A stretch of 8,484 nt of DNA from Candidatus Altimarinota bacterium (GCA_027062165.1 JAMOTU010000088.1:1-8484); one strand, 5' to 3'; shown: positions 1 through 6,557, counted from the stretch's first letter. The notes: generated by a model from the letters alone, not told the origin. Numbers and translations are program-made.

Positions 1-1079
1 ACATTTTCTATTAAATTAAATATGCTATCTGTTGTAGTTCTGTATGTAGATATAGTTTCATGAAGAATAGTTTCTCTAAATATATAGTATATATTGGAAG
101 ATAAATAAAATAGGCTTAAAAATAATAGTCCTAAATTTATATTGGTAGTATAACTTATAATTATTAAAAGTATACCTATGAGTATTAATGAATAAATGAT
201 TAATTGTTCTTTAAAAGAATAGATTTTTCAGTTTAATTTTAACAATATTATAGGTAATAGTAAGCCTGTAATCATCTCTAAAAATCCGATTATACTCGTA
301 ATAGATTGGGAAGTGTTGTATATTTCTTTAAAAATTATATAGACAAAATTATTAATTCATTCTATTAGTATACTTCCTAATAAAGTAATTATTAGAAGAT
401 ATTTAAGCTTGTTGTTTTTTAATAGAATTTTTAATATATTTGTTGTAACAGAGAGAGGTGATTCTTTCTTTGATTTAGATAATAAAAAGCGTTGACTATT
501 TTTAATAAAAGCTATAGCAGGAAGTAGACTTAGAAGGCTTATTATACAGCCGATGCCAAATAATAAGTTTAAATTATTATTAGTAACATCTATTAATGTA
601 TAACTAATAGAAAGTCCTGTTAAATATCATAATGCTATAATAAAAGTTTTTAGAGAAAAAAAATTTGATAGATCTTTATATCAAGTACTTTTAATAGTAT
701 CTATAGCTGAAGCGTTTAAGCTGCTTATCCGTAAAGTATCTCAAATTCATAATAAAATGATTCCGATAATAACTGAATATACAGTTCATAAGCTTATTAG
801 TAGGAATCATAATGTTAACGTAATGATTCATAAAATAATGTTTTTTTTATTTCATATTATTTCTCCTAGCAATCATGTTGGGATTTCAAAGACAGCTTTT
901 ATTAGAATACCAATAGATAAGATAATTCCTATAGTAGATAAATTTATATTTAAGTAATCTGATAAGAAAATACTAATATATATACTTAGTCATTCAAGAA
1001 TATTTAATAAAAAAATAATTATTAAAAATGGCCAAGAGATACTCCAAAGTTTTTTAAATGTGTCGGATTCGTCTTCCAT
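1..1079 (-). CDS. Major facilitator superfamily (MFS) transporter, 3' end cut by window edge
   Basis: Reading UGA as Gly gives 359 codons with no stop; the C-terminus lies beyond the left edge. The product is very hydrophobic, with successive stretches of 18-22 Ile/Leu/Phe residues typical of a multi-pass inner-membrane transporter. After the second such stretch comes 'EIPTG' (residues 65-69) and then LLGEIIGNKK, which matches MFS motif A (G-x3-D/E-x2-G-x-K/R-K/R) in the loop between helices 2 and 3. Both glycines of the motif (69 and 76) are UGA codons, and twelve UGA codons are visible in all. The substrate cannot be told; 'EIPTG' is common in drug/metabolite MFS proteins. ATG at 1079 is the first start after an intrinsic terminator and has no Shine-Dalgarno sequence. 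It is the only minus-strand gene and favours CTA/CTT/AAC/ATC codons, unlike the TTG/GTT/GGT-rich plus-strand genes. The MFS call is firm; the role is unknown. Confidence 0.85.
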
Positions 1080-1097
1080 TTTTATTTTTTAGAAAAT

Positions 1098-1132
1098 AAA
1101 AAAAATCAGATGAGTAGTTTTCTCATCTGATT
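1098..1132 (-). terminator. Intrinsic terminator just upstream of the MFS start
   Basis: On the minus strand an 11-bp perfect stem (1132-1122 with 1114-1104, core ATCAGATGAG/CTCATCTGAT) with a 7-nt loop is followed by eight consecutive T (1105-1098) and a further T-rich stretch. It ends the structured RNA at 1129-1308 and lies 18 nt before the transporter ATG. It can therefore be the 3' end of an independent RNA or the expression platform of a transporter leader. Its 5' arm shares three bases with the closing helix of the upstream RNA. Confidence 0.85.
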
Positions 1133-1308
1133 GTCCCGATTACCGCGATACAGACCTTGGCCGAAGCCTTGTCTGTATTTGTGCGGTAGTAGTATCTAAT
1201 ATTTAGGGACTATATAATTATAGTCCAAGATCTCACCGACCTATACCTTTATTTTCGGCATAGGTAGCTCCTCCATTTTGGAGGGTATCGCGTATCGGTA
1301 CAATCATT
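1129..1308 (-). ncRNA. Structured RNA of unknown family, five-way-junction fold, upstream of MFS gene
   Basis: A GC-richer island in an AT-rich spacer folds well only on the minus strand. Closing helix P1: 1305-1300 with 1134-1129, then 1298-1294 with 1140-1136 (11 bp, one mismatch). Inside it are four hairpins. P2: 1284-1280/1274-1270. P3: 1265-1257/1247-1239, 9 bp with one G-U. P4: 1226-1219/1214-1207, 8 bp. P5: 1188-1183/1146-1141 and 1176-1171/1155-1150, capped by a C(UUCG)G tetraloop at about 1162-1165. An alternative 7-bp extension of P1 (1291-1285 with 1151-1145) excludes the outer part of P5. A candidate promoter places the 5' end near 1308 and an intrinsic terminator follows at once. 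I compared it by eye with RNase P, tmRNA, SRP, 6S, T-box, lysine, cobalamin, M-box and ykkC RNAs and found no consensus match. A transporter riboswitch or a free small RNA are both possible. Confidence 0.65.
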
Positions 1309-1314
1309 AGTTTT

Positions 1315-1342
1315 TATATAAATTCTTTTTTTAAAAAATCAA
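1315..1342 (-). promoter_or_regulatory. Candidate sigma70-type promoter for the structured RNA / MFS transcript
   Basis: On the minus strand, TTGATT (1342-1337), a 16-nt spacer and TATATA (1320-1315). The predicted start, about 7 nt downstream, falls at 1308-1307, directly before the first base of the RNA's closing helix (1305). This fit supports the assignment, although such hexamers are easily found in AT-rich DNA. Confidence 0.5.
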
Positions 1343-1468
1343 GATAAAATAATATTGACAAATGTGATATTCTGGAAATATTGTAAAAATAGCGTTTTTT
1401 CTTAAAAATTGAAAAAATTTAAAATTTTATAGAGATTAAAATAGTTTTTAAGTTAGGTTAAAATTCTG
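1343..1468. other. AT-rich divergent spacer without recognisable gene
   Basis: Together with the structured RNA this completes the 474-bp gap between the transporter and rpsO. I see no open frame with protein character and no tRNA-like fold. TTGACA at 1355-1360 followed after 18 nt by TATTGT (1379-1384) could be a second, upstream promoter for rpsO. Otherwise the stretch is A/T runs. Confidence 0.4.
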
Positions 1469-1496
1469 TTGAAAAAATGATAAAAAATTTTATATA
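1469..1496 (+). promoter_or_regulatory. Candidate promoter for rpsO-rpsA
   Basis: TTGAAA (1469-1474), 16-nt spacer, TATATA (1491-1496), with an overlapping perfect TATAAT at 1497-1502. The start would be near 1503-1509, giving a leader of about 50 nt. A small 4-bp hairpin (TGGC/GCCA, about 1502-1514) would lie at the very 5' end, followed by a T-rich run. It could be a weak attenuator or a 5' stabilising hairpin. Confidence 0.45.
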
Positions 1497-1553
1497 TATA
1501 ATGGCTAAATGCCAAATTTTTTATTTTGTTTATTTTAAAATTAAGATTTATAA

Positions 1554-1814
1554 ATGAATCAACAATTAAAAGATTTTATCAAACCTTTCCAGAGGCACGA
1601 AAAGGATAATGGTTCCCCTGAGGTACAAATTGCTATTTTAACTTGGGAGATTAAATGACTGCAAGATCATATTAATCAACATCCTCATGATGTAGATGCT
1701 AAAAGAGCATTACTTAAAAAAGTAGCTAGAAGAAAAAAGTTTTTAAGGTATCTTAAAGAAAATGATTTAGATAGATATATGTTCGTTAGTAAAAAATTAA
1801 AATTAAAAGCTTAA
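1554..1814 (+). CDS. rpsO: 30S ribosomal protein S15
   Basis: 86 aa, the normal length for S15, an early-assembling protein that binds 16S rRNA helices 20-22. The family signature is clear: '[15 protein letters not shown]' (residues 15-29), then the second helix around '[11 protein letters not shown]' and the basic '[17 protein letters not shown]' with the final 'DLDRY' segment. One UGA codon lies in frame (residue 35, IK-G-LQDH), between two parts that both match S15, so it is read through as glycine. It ends in TAA. The ATG follows an A/T-only leader with no Shine-Dalgarno sequence. It is first of the rightward genes, 73 nt before rpsA. In E. coli S15 represses its own mRNA through a pseudoknot; no such structure is evident in this short leader. 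Confidence 0.95.
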
Positions 1815-1887
1815 TTAATAAGAGGGGGCCATTAGTGCTTTTGGAAAGGCGGGCAAATTTTATATCTTTAAGTTTATTTTTTAACCA
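1815..1887 (+). other. rpsO-rpsA spacer with a GC-rich, possibly structured patch
   Basis: In otherwise A/T DNA, positions 1822-1854 form a G-rich patch. GCTTT (1837-1841) can pair with AAAGGC (1845-1850) as a short 5-bp hairpin including one G-U, and the GCC at 1828-1830 can alternatively pair with the same GGC. The 10-mer GGCGGGCAAA (1848-1857) recurs exactly in the L10 leader (3108-3117). No terminator follows. It could be a leader element for S1, but the pairing is too weak to call. Confidence 0.25.
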
Positions 1888-3042
1888 ATGGATTTAAAAC
1901 AATTTGTTGAAGCTATTAGAAATTGAGAGATTAAAATTCCTGCTATTAAGGCAGGAGAAAAAGTAAAATGAAAAGTGTTGCTTAACACTGATAGAGGAGT
2001 TATTGTAGATTGTGAAGAGGGAGCTTTTACAGGGATTATTTTGCCTAAAGAAGTAAAAGAGTTGGAAAGAAGTGGTGTGGATCTTAGTGTAGGTACTACT
2101 TTAGAGGCGGAATTAATAGATCCAGACATTTTGGATGACGAAGGTTATTATGTGATATCTATTTCTAAACTTCTACAATATGATAAATGGAAGGAACTTG
2201 TTGATGCTTATAAAAATGACAGAGTGATTACTGTTGTGCCAACAGAAGCAAATTTATGAGGTTTACTTGTGGATATACATGGTATCAAAGGTTTCTTGCC
2301 ATTGTCGCAATTAGCGCCTGTTCATTATCCAAGAGTAGAAGATGGTGATCAAGAAAAGATATTTGAAAGATTGTTGGATTTGATAGGTAAAGAGTTTAAG
2401 GTAAGAATAATTAATTTGGACGAAGAGAATAAAAGGATGATCCTTTCAGAAAGAGAGGCTTTAAGAGAAGAAAGAGAAAAGATATTGAAAGATTTGAAAG
2501 TAGGAAATGTATATGAAGGTACTATTTCGGGTGTTTCAAGCTATGGTTTGTTTGTAACAATAGGTGGTGGTATAGAAGGTTTAGTCCATATATCAGAAAT
2601 CACTTACGGACACGTCCATGATGTAAATGCTTTTGGTAAAGTGGGAGATAAAGTTAAAGTAAAAGTTATAGGTTATGAAGATGGAAAGATATCTCTTTCT
2701 ATGAAACAGTTAAAGCCTGATCCATGGACAGTTATACCGAAAAAATTCAAAGTTGGAGATATTATAGAATGAGAGGTAGTAAGATTTGTTCCTTATGGTG
2801 CGTTTGTAAGAGTATATGATGATATTAACTGACTTGTTCACTTATCTGAGCTTTCAGATAAACCTGTATCAAATCCAGCTGAGGTATTGAGATTATGAGA
2901 AAAAGTTAAAGCTAAAATAATATTGTTAGATCCTAAAAATAGAAAAATAGGATTGAGTATAAAACAAGTAAAAGAAGAAGAAAAAAAGAAGAAAGGTAGA
3001 AGGTCAAGAAATAAAAAAACTGAAAAAACTACTTGAAAATAA
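1888..3042 (+). CDS. rpsA: 30S ribosomal protein S1, four S1 domains
   Basis: 384 aa. Four S1-type OB folds can be followed: about 22-95 (AGEKVKGKVL), 108-195 (LLVDIHGIKGFLPLSQL, the S1 self-similar second domain), 204-276 (GTISGVSSYGLFVTIGGG then EGLVHISEI) and 287-363 (GEVVRFVPYGAFVRV then NGLVHLSEL). A Lys/Arg-rich tail follows. S1 binds mRNA on the small subunit. E. coli S1 has six domains; four-domain forms are usual in several other phyla. Seven UGA codons (residues 13, 28, 124, 295, 315, 337, 383) must be Gly; two of them fall at the conserved glycine of 'GEVV' and of 'NGLVHLSEL'. Read with the standard code the gene would break into eight pieces. It ends in TAA, with no Shine-Dalgarno sequence. 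In a genome whose visible starts lack that sequence, S1 may matter for mRNA recruitment; this is inference. Confidence 0.93.
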
Positions 3043-3060
3043 ATTCTAAAAAATTATTAT
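3033..3060 (+). promoter_or_regulatory. Candidate promoter for the rplJ leader
   Basis: TTGAAA (3033-3038, overlapping the last codons of rpsA), 16-nt spacer, TATTAT (3055-3060). The start would be near 3067, a few bases before the L10 leader fold at 3073. The hexamers and spacing are identical to the candidate before ssb. Read-through from rpsA is also possible because no terminator separates them. Confidence 0.5.
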
Positions 3061-3066
3061 AAATTA

Positions 3067-3154
3067 TAACTTCGCCGAAGACAGTGGGCGTCCATAAGTC
3101 CCACCGAGGCGGGCAAAGGAATGATAGATAATAATGGTTAAAAAATTTTTTCCT
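3067..3154 (+). ncRNA. Ribosomal protein L10 leader (autoregulatory mRNA element)
   Basis: The segment contains the L10-leader hallmark: CGCC, then GAAGACAG, a GTGGG/CCCAC hairpin, CCGAG, then GGCG. Pairings: P1 3073-3076 with 3108-3111; P2 3084-3088 with 3100-3104. The purine-rich internal loop (3077-3083 against 3105-3107) corresponds to the kink-turn-like L10 binding site of this family, which binds the L10-L7/L12 complex to repress its own operon. It sits directly upstream of rplJ, as expected. Downstream, GCGGGCAAAGGAA (3109-3121) is complementary to 3150-3162 at 12 of 13 positions, which would block the terminator at 3155-3177. P1 and this antiterminator share bases 3109-3111, so L10 binding should favour termination. 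Confidence 0.85.
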
Positions 3155-3177
3155 TAGCCCGCTTCGGGCTATTTTTT
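3155..3177 (+). terminator. Attenuator terminator in the rplJ leader
   Basis: A 7-bp stem TAGCCCG/CGGGCTA (3155-3161 with 3165-3171), 3-nt loop, followed by six T (3172-3177). It ends 19 nt before the rplJ ATG, inside the same leader, so it regulates rplJL rather than ending the rpsA transcript alone. Its 5' arm is the target of the antiterminator at 3109-3121. Confidence 0.85.
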
Positions 3178-3196
3178 AATTTTAAAATATTGTGTA

Positions 3197-3715
3197 ATGG
3201 CTTTGACTAGAAAACAAAAGGGGAAACTTTTGGAGGATTATAAAAAAATGTTAGAACAGGCAAAAAATGTAATAGTAATGAAGATGTTTGCTATTCCTGT
3301 TAATGAAATAAATAAAGTAAGAATGGCTGTAGCAGAAGATGGTGGTAAATTGCAAGTAGTGAAAAAGAGACTTTTTGTTAGAGCATTAGAGGAAAGTGGA
3401 TATGAAGGTGTTGATTTAAGTAATTTGGAATGAAGCGTTATAGTGCTATATAGTTTGGAAGATGAATTTAAACCTTTAAAAGCGATTAATAAATTTAAGA
3501 AACAGTGGAAGAAAGAAAAGCAAAAATATTCTATCGAGTATTTAGGTGGATTTTATGATAAGAGTTGGAAAGATGCGCAATATGTTACTGATGTGGCAGA
3601 GTTGCCTACAAAAGAAGAACTTATTGGAAAGTTTGCTTTCCTTATCAAGTATCCAGTTCAAGCGTTTGCTATGAACTTGAAGCAAATTGCTGAAAAGAAA
3701 GAAGAAAATGCTTAA
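3197..3715 (+). CDS. rplJ: 50S ribosomal protein L10
   Basis: 172 aa, close to the usual 165-175. L10 anchors L7/L12 dimers at the base of the ribosomal stalk. The N-terminal rRNA-binding domain shows 'ALTRKQKGKLLEDYKKML' (residues 2-19) and the family's 'VKKRLFVRALEE' (about 53-64; usually V-K-N-T-L). The C-terminal helix 'YPVQAFAMNLKQIAEKKEE', where L12 dimers dock, is present. One UGA at 3431-3433 (residue 79, LE-G-SVIVLY) falls at the family's conserved Gly before a beta strand, joining two halves that would otherwise look like separate genes. It ends in TAA, 43 nt before rplL. Start chosen because it matches the family N-terminus. The L10 leader and attenuator lie directly upstream, so autoregulation is expected. 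Confidence 0.95.
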
Positions 3716-3758
3716 TAAAACTCTTGAAACTTTTATTTTATAAATTAAAATTGTAAAA

Positions 3759-4136
3759 ATGGCATTGTCAGAAAAAGCACAACAAATATTAGATCTTCTA
3801 AAGGAATTGACTTTACAAGAAATGAATGAATTGGTAAAAGCTATTGAAGAAGAATTTGGTGTTTCAGCTGCTGCTATGATGGTTGCTGCAGGTGGTGCAG
3901 CTGGAGGTGGTGAAGGTGGTGCTAAAGATACATTTAATGTTGAATTAACTGAAATTGGTCAAAAGAAAATTGCAGTTATTAAGGCTGTTAAGGAACTTTT
4001 GGGTGTAGGATTAAAAGAAGCTAAAGAATTAGTAGAAAAAGCTCCAGTTGTAATTAAGGAAAATGTTAAAGAAGAAGAAGCTGAACAAATTAAGGCTAAA
4101 CTTGAAGAAGCAGGTGCTACTGTTACTTTAAAATAG
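3759..4136 (+). CDS. rplL: 50S ribosomal protein L7/L12
   Basis: 125 aa, standard length. The N-terminal dimerisation helices (about 1-35, with '[21 protein letters not shown]'-like sequence) are followed by an Ala/Gly-rich hinge (about 36-55) and the globular factor-binding domain (about 57-125) containing '[20 protein letters not shown]' and '[10 protein letters not shown]'. This protein recruits EF-Tu, EF-G and other GTPase factors to the ribosome. It has twelve glycines and not one is UGA, in contrast to neighbouring tsf. It ends in TAG. An AT-rich 7-bp hairpin overlaps the stop (4132-4148) without a T-tract. rpsB follows after 24 nt, so the classical rplL-rpoB adjacency is broken here. 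Confidence 0.96.
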   Translation: MALSEKAQQILDLLKELTLQEMNELVKAIEEEFGVSAAAMMVAAGGAAGGGEGGAKDTFNVELTEIGQKKIAVIKAVKELLGVGLKEAKELVEKAPVVIKENVKEEEAEQIKAKLEEAGATVTLK

Positions 4137-4160
4137 TTTTAAACTATTAAAGAATCATCT

Positions 4161-4814
4161 ATGGATATTAAACAAATTATTGACAATAAGTTGTTTGTGG
4201 GAACTCTTAAAAAGAGAGCTAATCCTAAGACATCAAAATATTGGGCGGATGTTCATGAAAAGCTTGTTTTGATAAATCCAGAAATTATTTTACAACAGCT
4301 TCAAAGAGCGGCAGAAAAAATTAAGAAATATTTGGAAGAATGAAAAGAAGTTTTGGTGTTGCATGATAAGTTGCTCTATAAAGAAGAGTTAGAAAAACTT
4401 TGTGAAGAAAAAGGTGTTCATTATTTTTCTTATAAAGTACCTAGTGGTGTTATAACTAACTTTGAAACATTGTTTCAAAATATTAAGAAGATGAATGAAT
4501 TGAGAAAATTTGTAGAGAGTGAAGATTTTCAAAAATTGACAAAGAAAGAAAGATTAGTAAAAATGAGACAATTGAAGAAAATGGAAGATATATATAAAGG
4601 AGTTAAAAATATGAATAAAAAACCTGATGTAGTAATAGTGATCGATTGAAAATATTTAGAAAAATTTGTTCATGAAATAGAGATAAGTGGAGTAGATAAT
4701 GTTGTTATAGCTAATACAGATTTTAATAGATGGTGGCCGGAAGAAAATTTAATAATGGCGAATACTAATAGTTATGAGAGTTTAGACTTTATATTGAAAA
4801 CTTTGTTAAGTTAG
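4161..4814 (+). CDS. rpsB: 30S ribosomal protein S2, divergent and slightly short
   Basis: 217 aa against about 225-260 in most bacteria. Recognisable S2 segments: 'VGTLKKRANPKTSKYW' (residues 13-28; family 'GVHFGHQTRRWNPKM'), 'EGKEVLVLHDKLLYKEEL' (60-77; family 'GKKVLFVGTKKQA'), 'SGVITNFETLFQNIKKM' (family 'GGTLTNFKTIRKRIKRL'), 'KLTKKERLVKMRQLKKME' and 'KPDVVIVIDGKYLEKFVHE'. Two UGA codons (61, 163) restore glycine, the first at the conserved E-G-K. The usual HFGH and WLGG motifs are altered, and the C-terminal part after 'NTNSYESLDFILKTLLS' is cut short. It still aligns end to end, so I read it as functional. It ends in TAG, 4 nt before a membrane-protein gene that separates it from tsf. 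Confidence 0.88.
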
Positions 4815-4818
4815 TCAA

Positions 4819-5226
4819 ATGAGTTTAGAGCTTGATAAATTAGTTGAAAATCAATATGTTCCTTCTGAAATAGAGAGAAAAAAAGCAGTGATGATGTATT
4901 TTTTTGTTGGTATATTACCTGCTTTGGCAGGAAAAAAAATGACGATTTATGAAGTTTTTCATTTGAAGCAAGCTCTTTGATGGTGGTTTACTTTTTTTGT
5001 GTTTTTAGTTTTGTCTTCTTTTTTTTGGTTTATTCCATTTGTTAAAATTATACCATTCTTGCTCTTTGTATGATTGGTAGTTGTTTGGATTTTGTTTATT
5101 AAACAAGCACGAGAGGGAAAGTATTTTGTTAAAGAAGATAAGATTTTGATGCCCTTTTTTTATAGTATATGAAGTTGGATATTAAATATATTTGATATTA
5201 AAATTGATGTGAAAAAAGATTTATAA
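4819..5226 (+). CDS. Small membrane protein, possibly Tic20/DUF4870-like
   Basis: 135 aa with UGA as Gly at residues 54, 85 and 118. Predicted membrane segments: about 23-38 (short), 56-75 (WWFTFFVFLVLSSFFWFIPF) and 78-95; a weaker one lies at about 111-126. The N-terminus (1-22) is charged and soluble. 'FHLKQALGWW' before the second segment and a basic 'KQAREGKY' after the third resemble the 'H-x-x-QAL' and 'xA-x-x-GK' pattern of Tic20/DUF4870-like proteins. That family has no defined enzymatic role, and I hold the link tentatively. It starts 4 nt after the rpsB stop and ends 18 nt before tsf, so it is almost surely cotranscribed and probably translationally coupled to rpsB. Membrane location fits no known need of S2 or EF-Ts. 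The start is the first ATG after rpsB. The gene looks intact; the function is unknown. Confidence 0.75.
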
Positions 5227-5244
5227 GTTAAAAAAATATTTTAA

Positions 5245-6051
5245 ATGGCAAAAGTGGATATTAATTTATTAAAAAAATTGAGAGCAGAAACAAATGCTCC
5301 TTTAAAAGATTGTAAAGAAGCTTTAATTGAAGCAGGGGGTGATATAGAAAAAGCTAAAGAGATTTTAAGACAAAAGGGTGCATTGAAGGCTGCTAAAAAG
5401 GCTGATAGAGAGACAAATGAATGAATTGTAAAAGTTAGACAAGTGTGAGATAAGGTATATGGTGTTAAACTAGCTTGTGAAACAGACTTTGTTGCTAGAA
5501 ATGAAATGTTTCATGAGTTAGCAGAAAAAATTCTTGATGTCTTAGAAAAATATATCAGTGATGAGATAGAAAATAAGAGTCAGTTATCTCAAGAATTGTT
5601 AGAGAAAGAAATTCAACCTTTGATAAATGAATATATTTGAAAGATTTGAGAAAATATAAGATTGTTAGATGTTTTTGTTAAATGATGAAAAGCGTATGTG
5701 TATAGACATCCTTGAGATAAGGTAGTTGCAGTGGTGTTTTATGAGGGAGATGATGAAAATGTAGCTAAAGAGGTAGCATTACAAGTTGCTGCTATGAATC
5801 CTCAATATGTTGCTAAGGAAGATGTTCCAACTGAAGAGTTGGAAAAAATGAAGGAAACTTATAAAAGTCAATTAGTTGATAGTGGTAAACCAGCTGATAT
5901 TATAGATAGAATTGTGGAAGGTAAGGTAAATAAAGATTTGTCAGAGATTGTGCTTATGGAGCAACCTTATATAAGAGATGAAACTAAAAAGATTAAGGAA
6001 ATAATACCTTCTTGATTTAAGATAATTAAATTTATTAGGTTTTCTATATAG
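5245..6051 (+). CDS. tsf: Elongation factor Ts
   Basis: 268 aa. EF-Ts catalyses GDP release from EF-Tu. The UBA-like N-domain ends with the family helix (residues 4-50: LLKKLRAETNAPLKDCKEAL, then GDIEKAKEILRQKG). The EF-Tu-contacting signature 'TDFVARN' is at 80-86, followed by core subdomains including 'VALQVAAMNPQYVAKEDVP' (the family's A-AxxP/N-x-Y/F segment). Eight UGA codons occur, including a tandem UGA-UGA at 5683-5688 read as Gly-Gly. The last UGA (6013-6015) is followed by 'FKIIKFIRFSI', which matches the conserved C-terminal strand 'V-x-RFVRFEV' of EF-Ts. Translation must therefore continue through it to the TAG. It ends 26 nt before rpsF, and a membrane-protein gene separates it from its usual partner rpsB. 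No Shine-Dalgarno sequence. Confidence 0.94.
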
Positions 6052-6077
6052 TTTTAGATTTTTATTAAGACTTGCAG

Positions 6078-6476
6078 ATGGCTAAGTATGAATTTGTAGG
6101 ATTGATAGATCCTACATTACCTATGGATAGTATAAAAGAAAAAGTGGAGGAGATTAAGAAGATTTTGGGAAATATTATTGATGAAGATGAAATATGATTT
6201 TTAGATTTAGTTTATCCTATTAATAAGAATGATAGAGCTTATTTTGTTTCTTATTTGATTGATGTTGAGCCTTCTAAAATTGAGGATTTAAGAAAACAGA
6301 TGGCTATTTTAAAATGATTGATGAGATTTTTCTTTTATAAAATGGGTCCAAAAGATAAATTCTTAAAGTTTGCTGAGGTGAATAAAAAGTATGAATTGAC
6401 TGAAGAAGAGAAGGCAGCAGAGGCAAATAGACAAGCTTTTCAAGATGCTGATTCAGTTGAAAAAATGAACAAATAA
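6078..6476 (+). CDS. rpsF: 30S ribosomal protein S6
   Basis: 132 aa. S6 pairs with S18 on the platform of the small subunit. The ferredoxin-like fold can be followed: 'KYEFVGLIDPTLP' (3-15) as first strand, helix 'IKEKVEEIKKIL', then 'DLVYPINKNDRAYFVSYLID' (43-62; family 'LAYPIKKHREGYYVLLNFEA') and helix 'PSKIEDLRKQMAILKGLMRFFFYKM' (family 'LDEDVLRYLVVRV'). UGA codons at residues 40 and 80 act as Gly; residue 40 is the Gly of the family's 'W-G-x-R-x-LAYPI' segment. An acidic/charged tail of about 30 residues follows the fold. It ends in TAA. It is the first gene of the widely conserved rpsF-ssb-rpsR trio and probably shares the tsf transcript. Confidence 0.92.
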
Positions 6477-6478
6477 TC

Positions 6479-6506
6479 TTGAAAAACTTAATAAAAGTAG
6501 TATTAT
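6479..6506 (+). promoter_or_regulatory. Candidate internal promoter for ssb-rpsR
   Basis: TTGAAA (6479-6484), 16-nt spacer, TATTAT (6501-6506), in the 81-nt rpsF-ssb gap, the widest gap inside this run of genes without a terminator. The predicted start near 6513 gives a leader of about 45 nt. Same hexamers and spacing as the rplJ candidate. Confidence 0.4.
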
Positions 6507-6557
6507 CTTAGCTCAAAAATGTTTTAAATTTATATATTTAACTTAGAATAGAGTAAA

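Noticed and set aside
757..957. Plus-strand open frame of 66 codons
   Set aside because: Lies antisense within the MFS transporter, which has clear family motifs; its sequence has no protein character of its own.
1129..1308. T-box or lysine riboswitch identity for the structured RNA
   Set aside because: An ACCGC string and a five-way junction look similar at first, but the T-box UGGNACCGCG bulge with its terminator pairing and the conserved lysine-riboswitch core sequences are missing.
1881..2129. Minus-strand open frame of 82 codons
   Set aside because: Shadow of rpsA, whose S1 domains cover the region on the plus strand.
4132..4148. AT-rich hairpin at the rplL stop as a terminator
   Set aside because: Seven A/T-dominated pairs, 3-nt loop and no T-tract; at most an mRNA processing or stability element.
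1888..6051. rpsA, rplJ, rpsB and tsf as split or pseudogenised genes
   Set aside because: All interruptions are UGA only, at Gly positions, with continuous homology on both sides; no frameshift or TAA/TAG inside.
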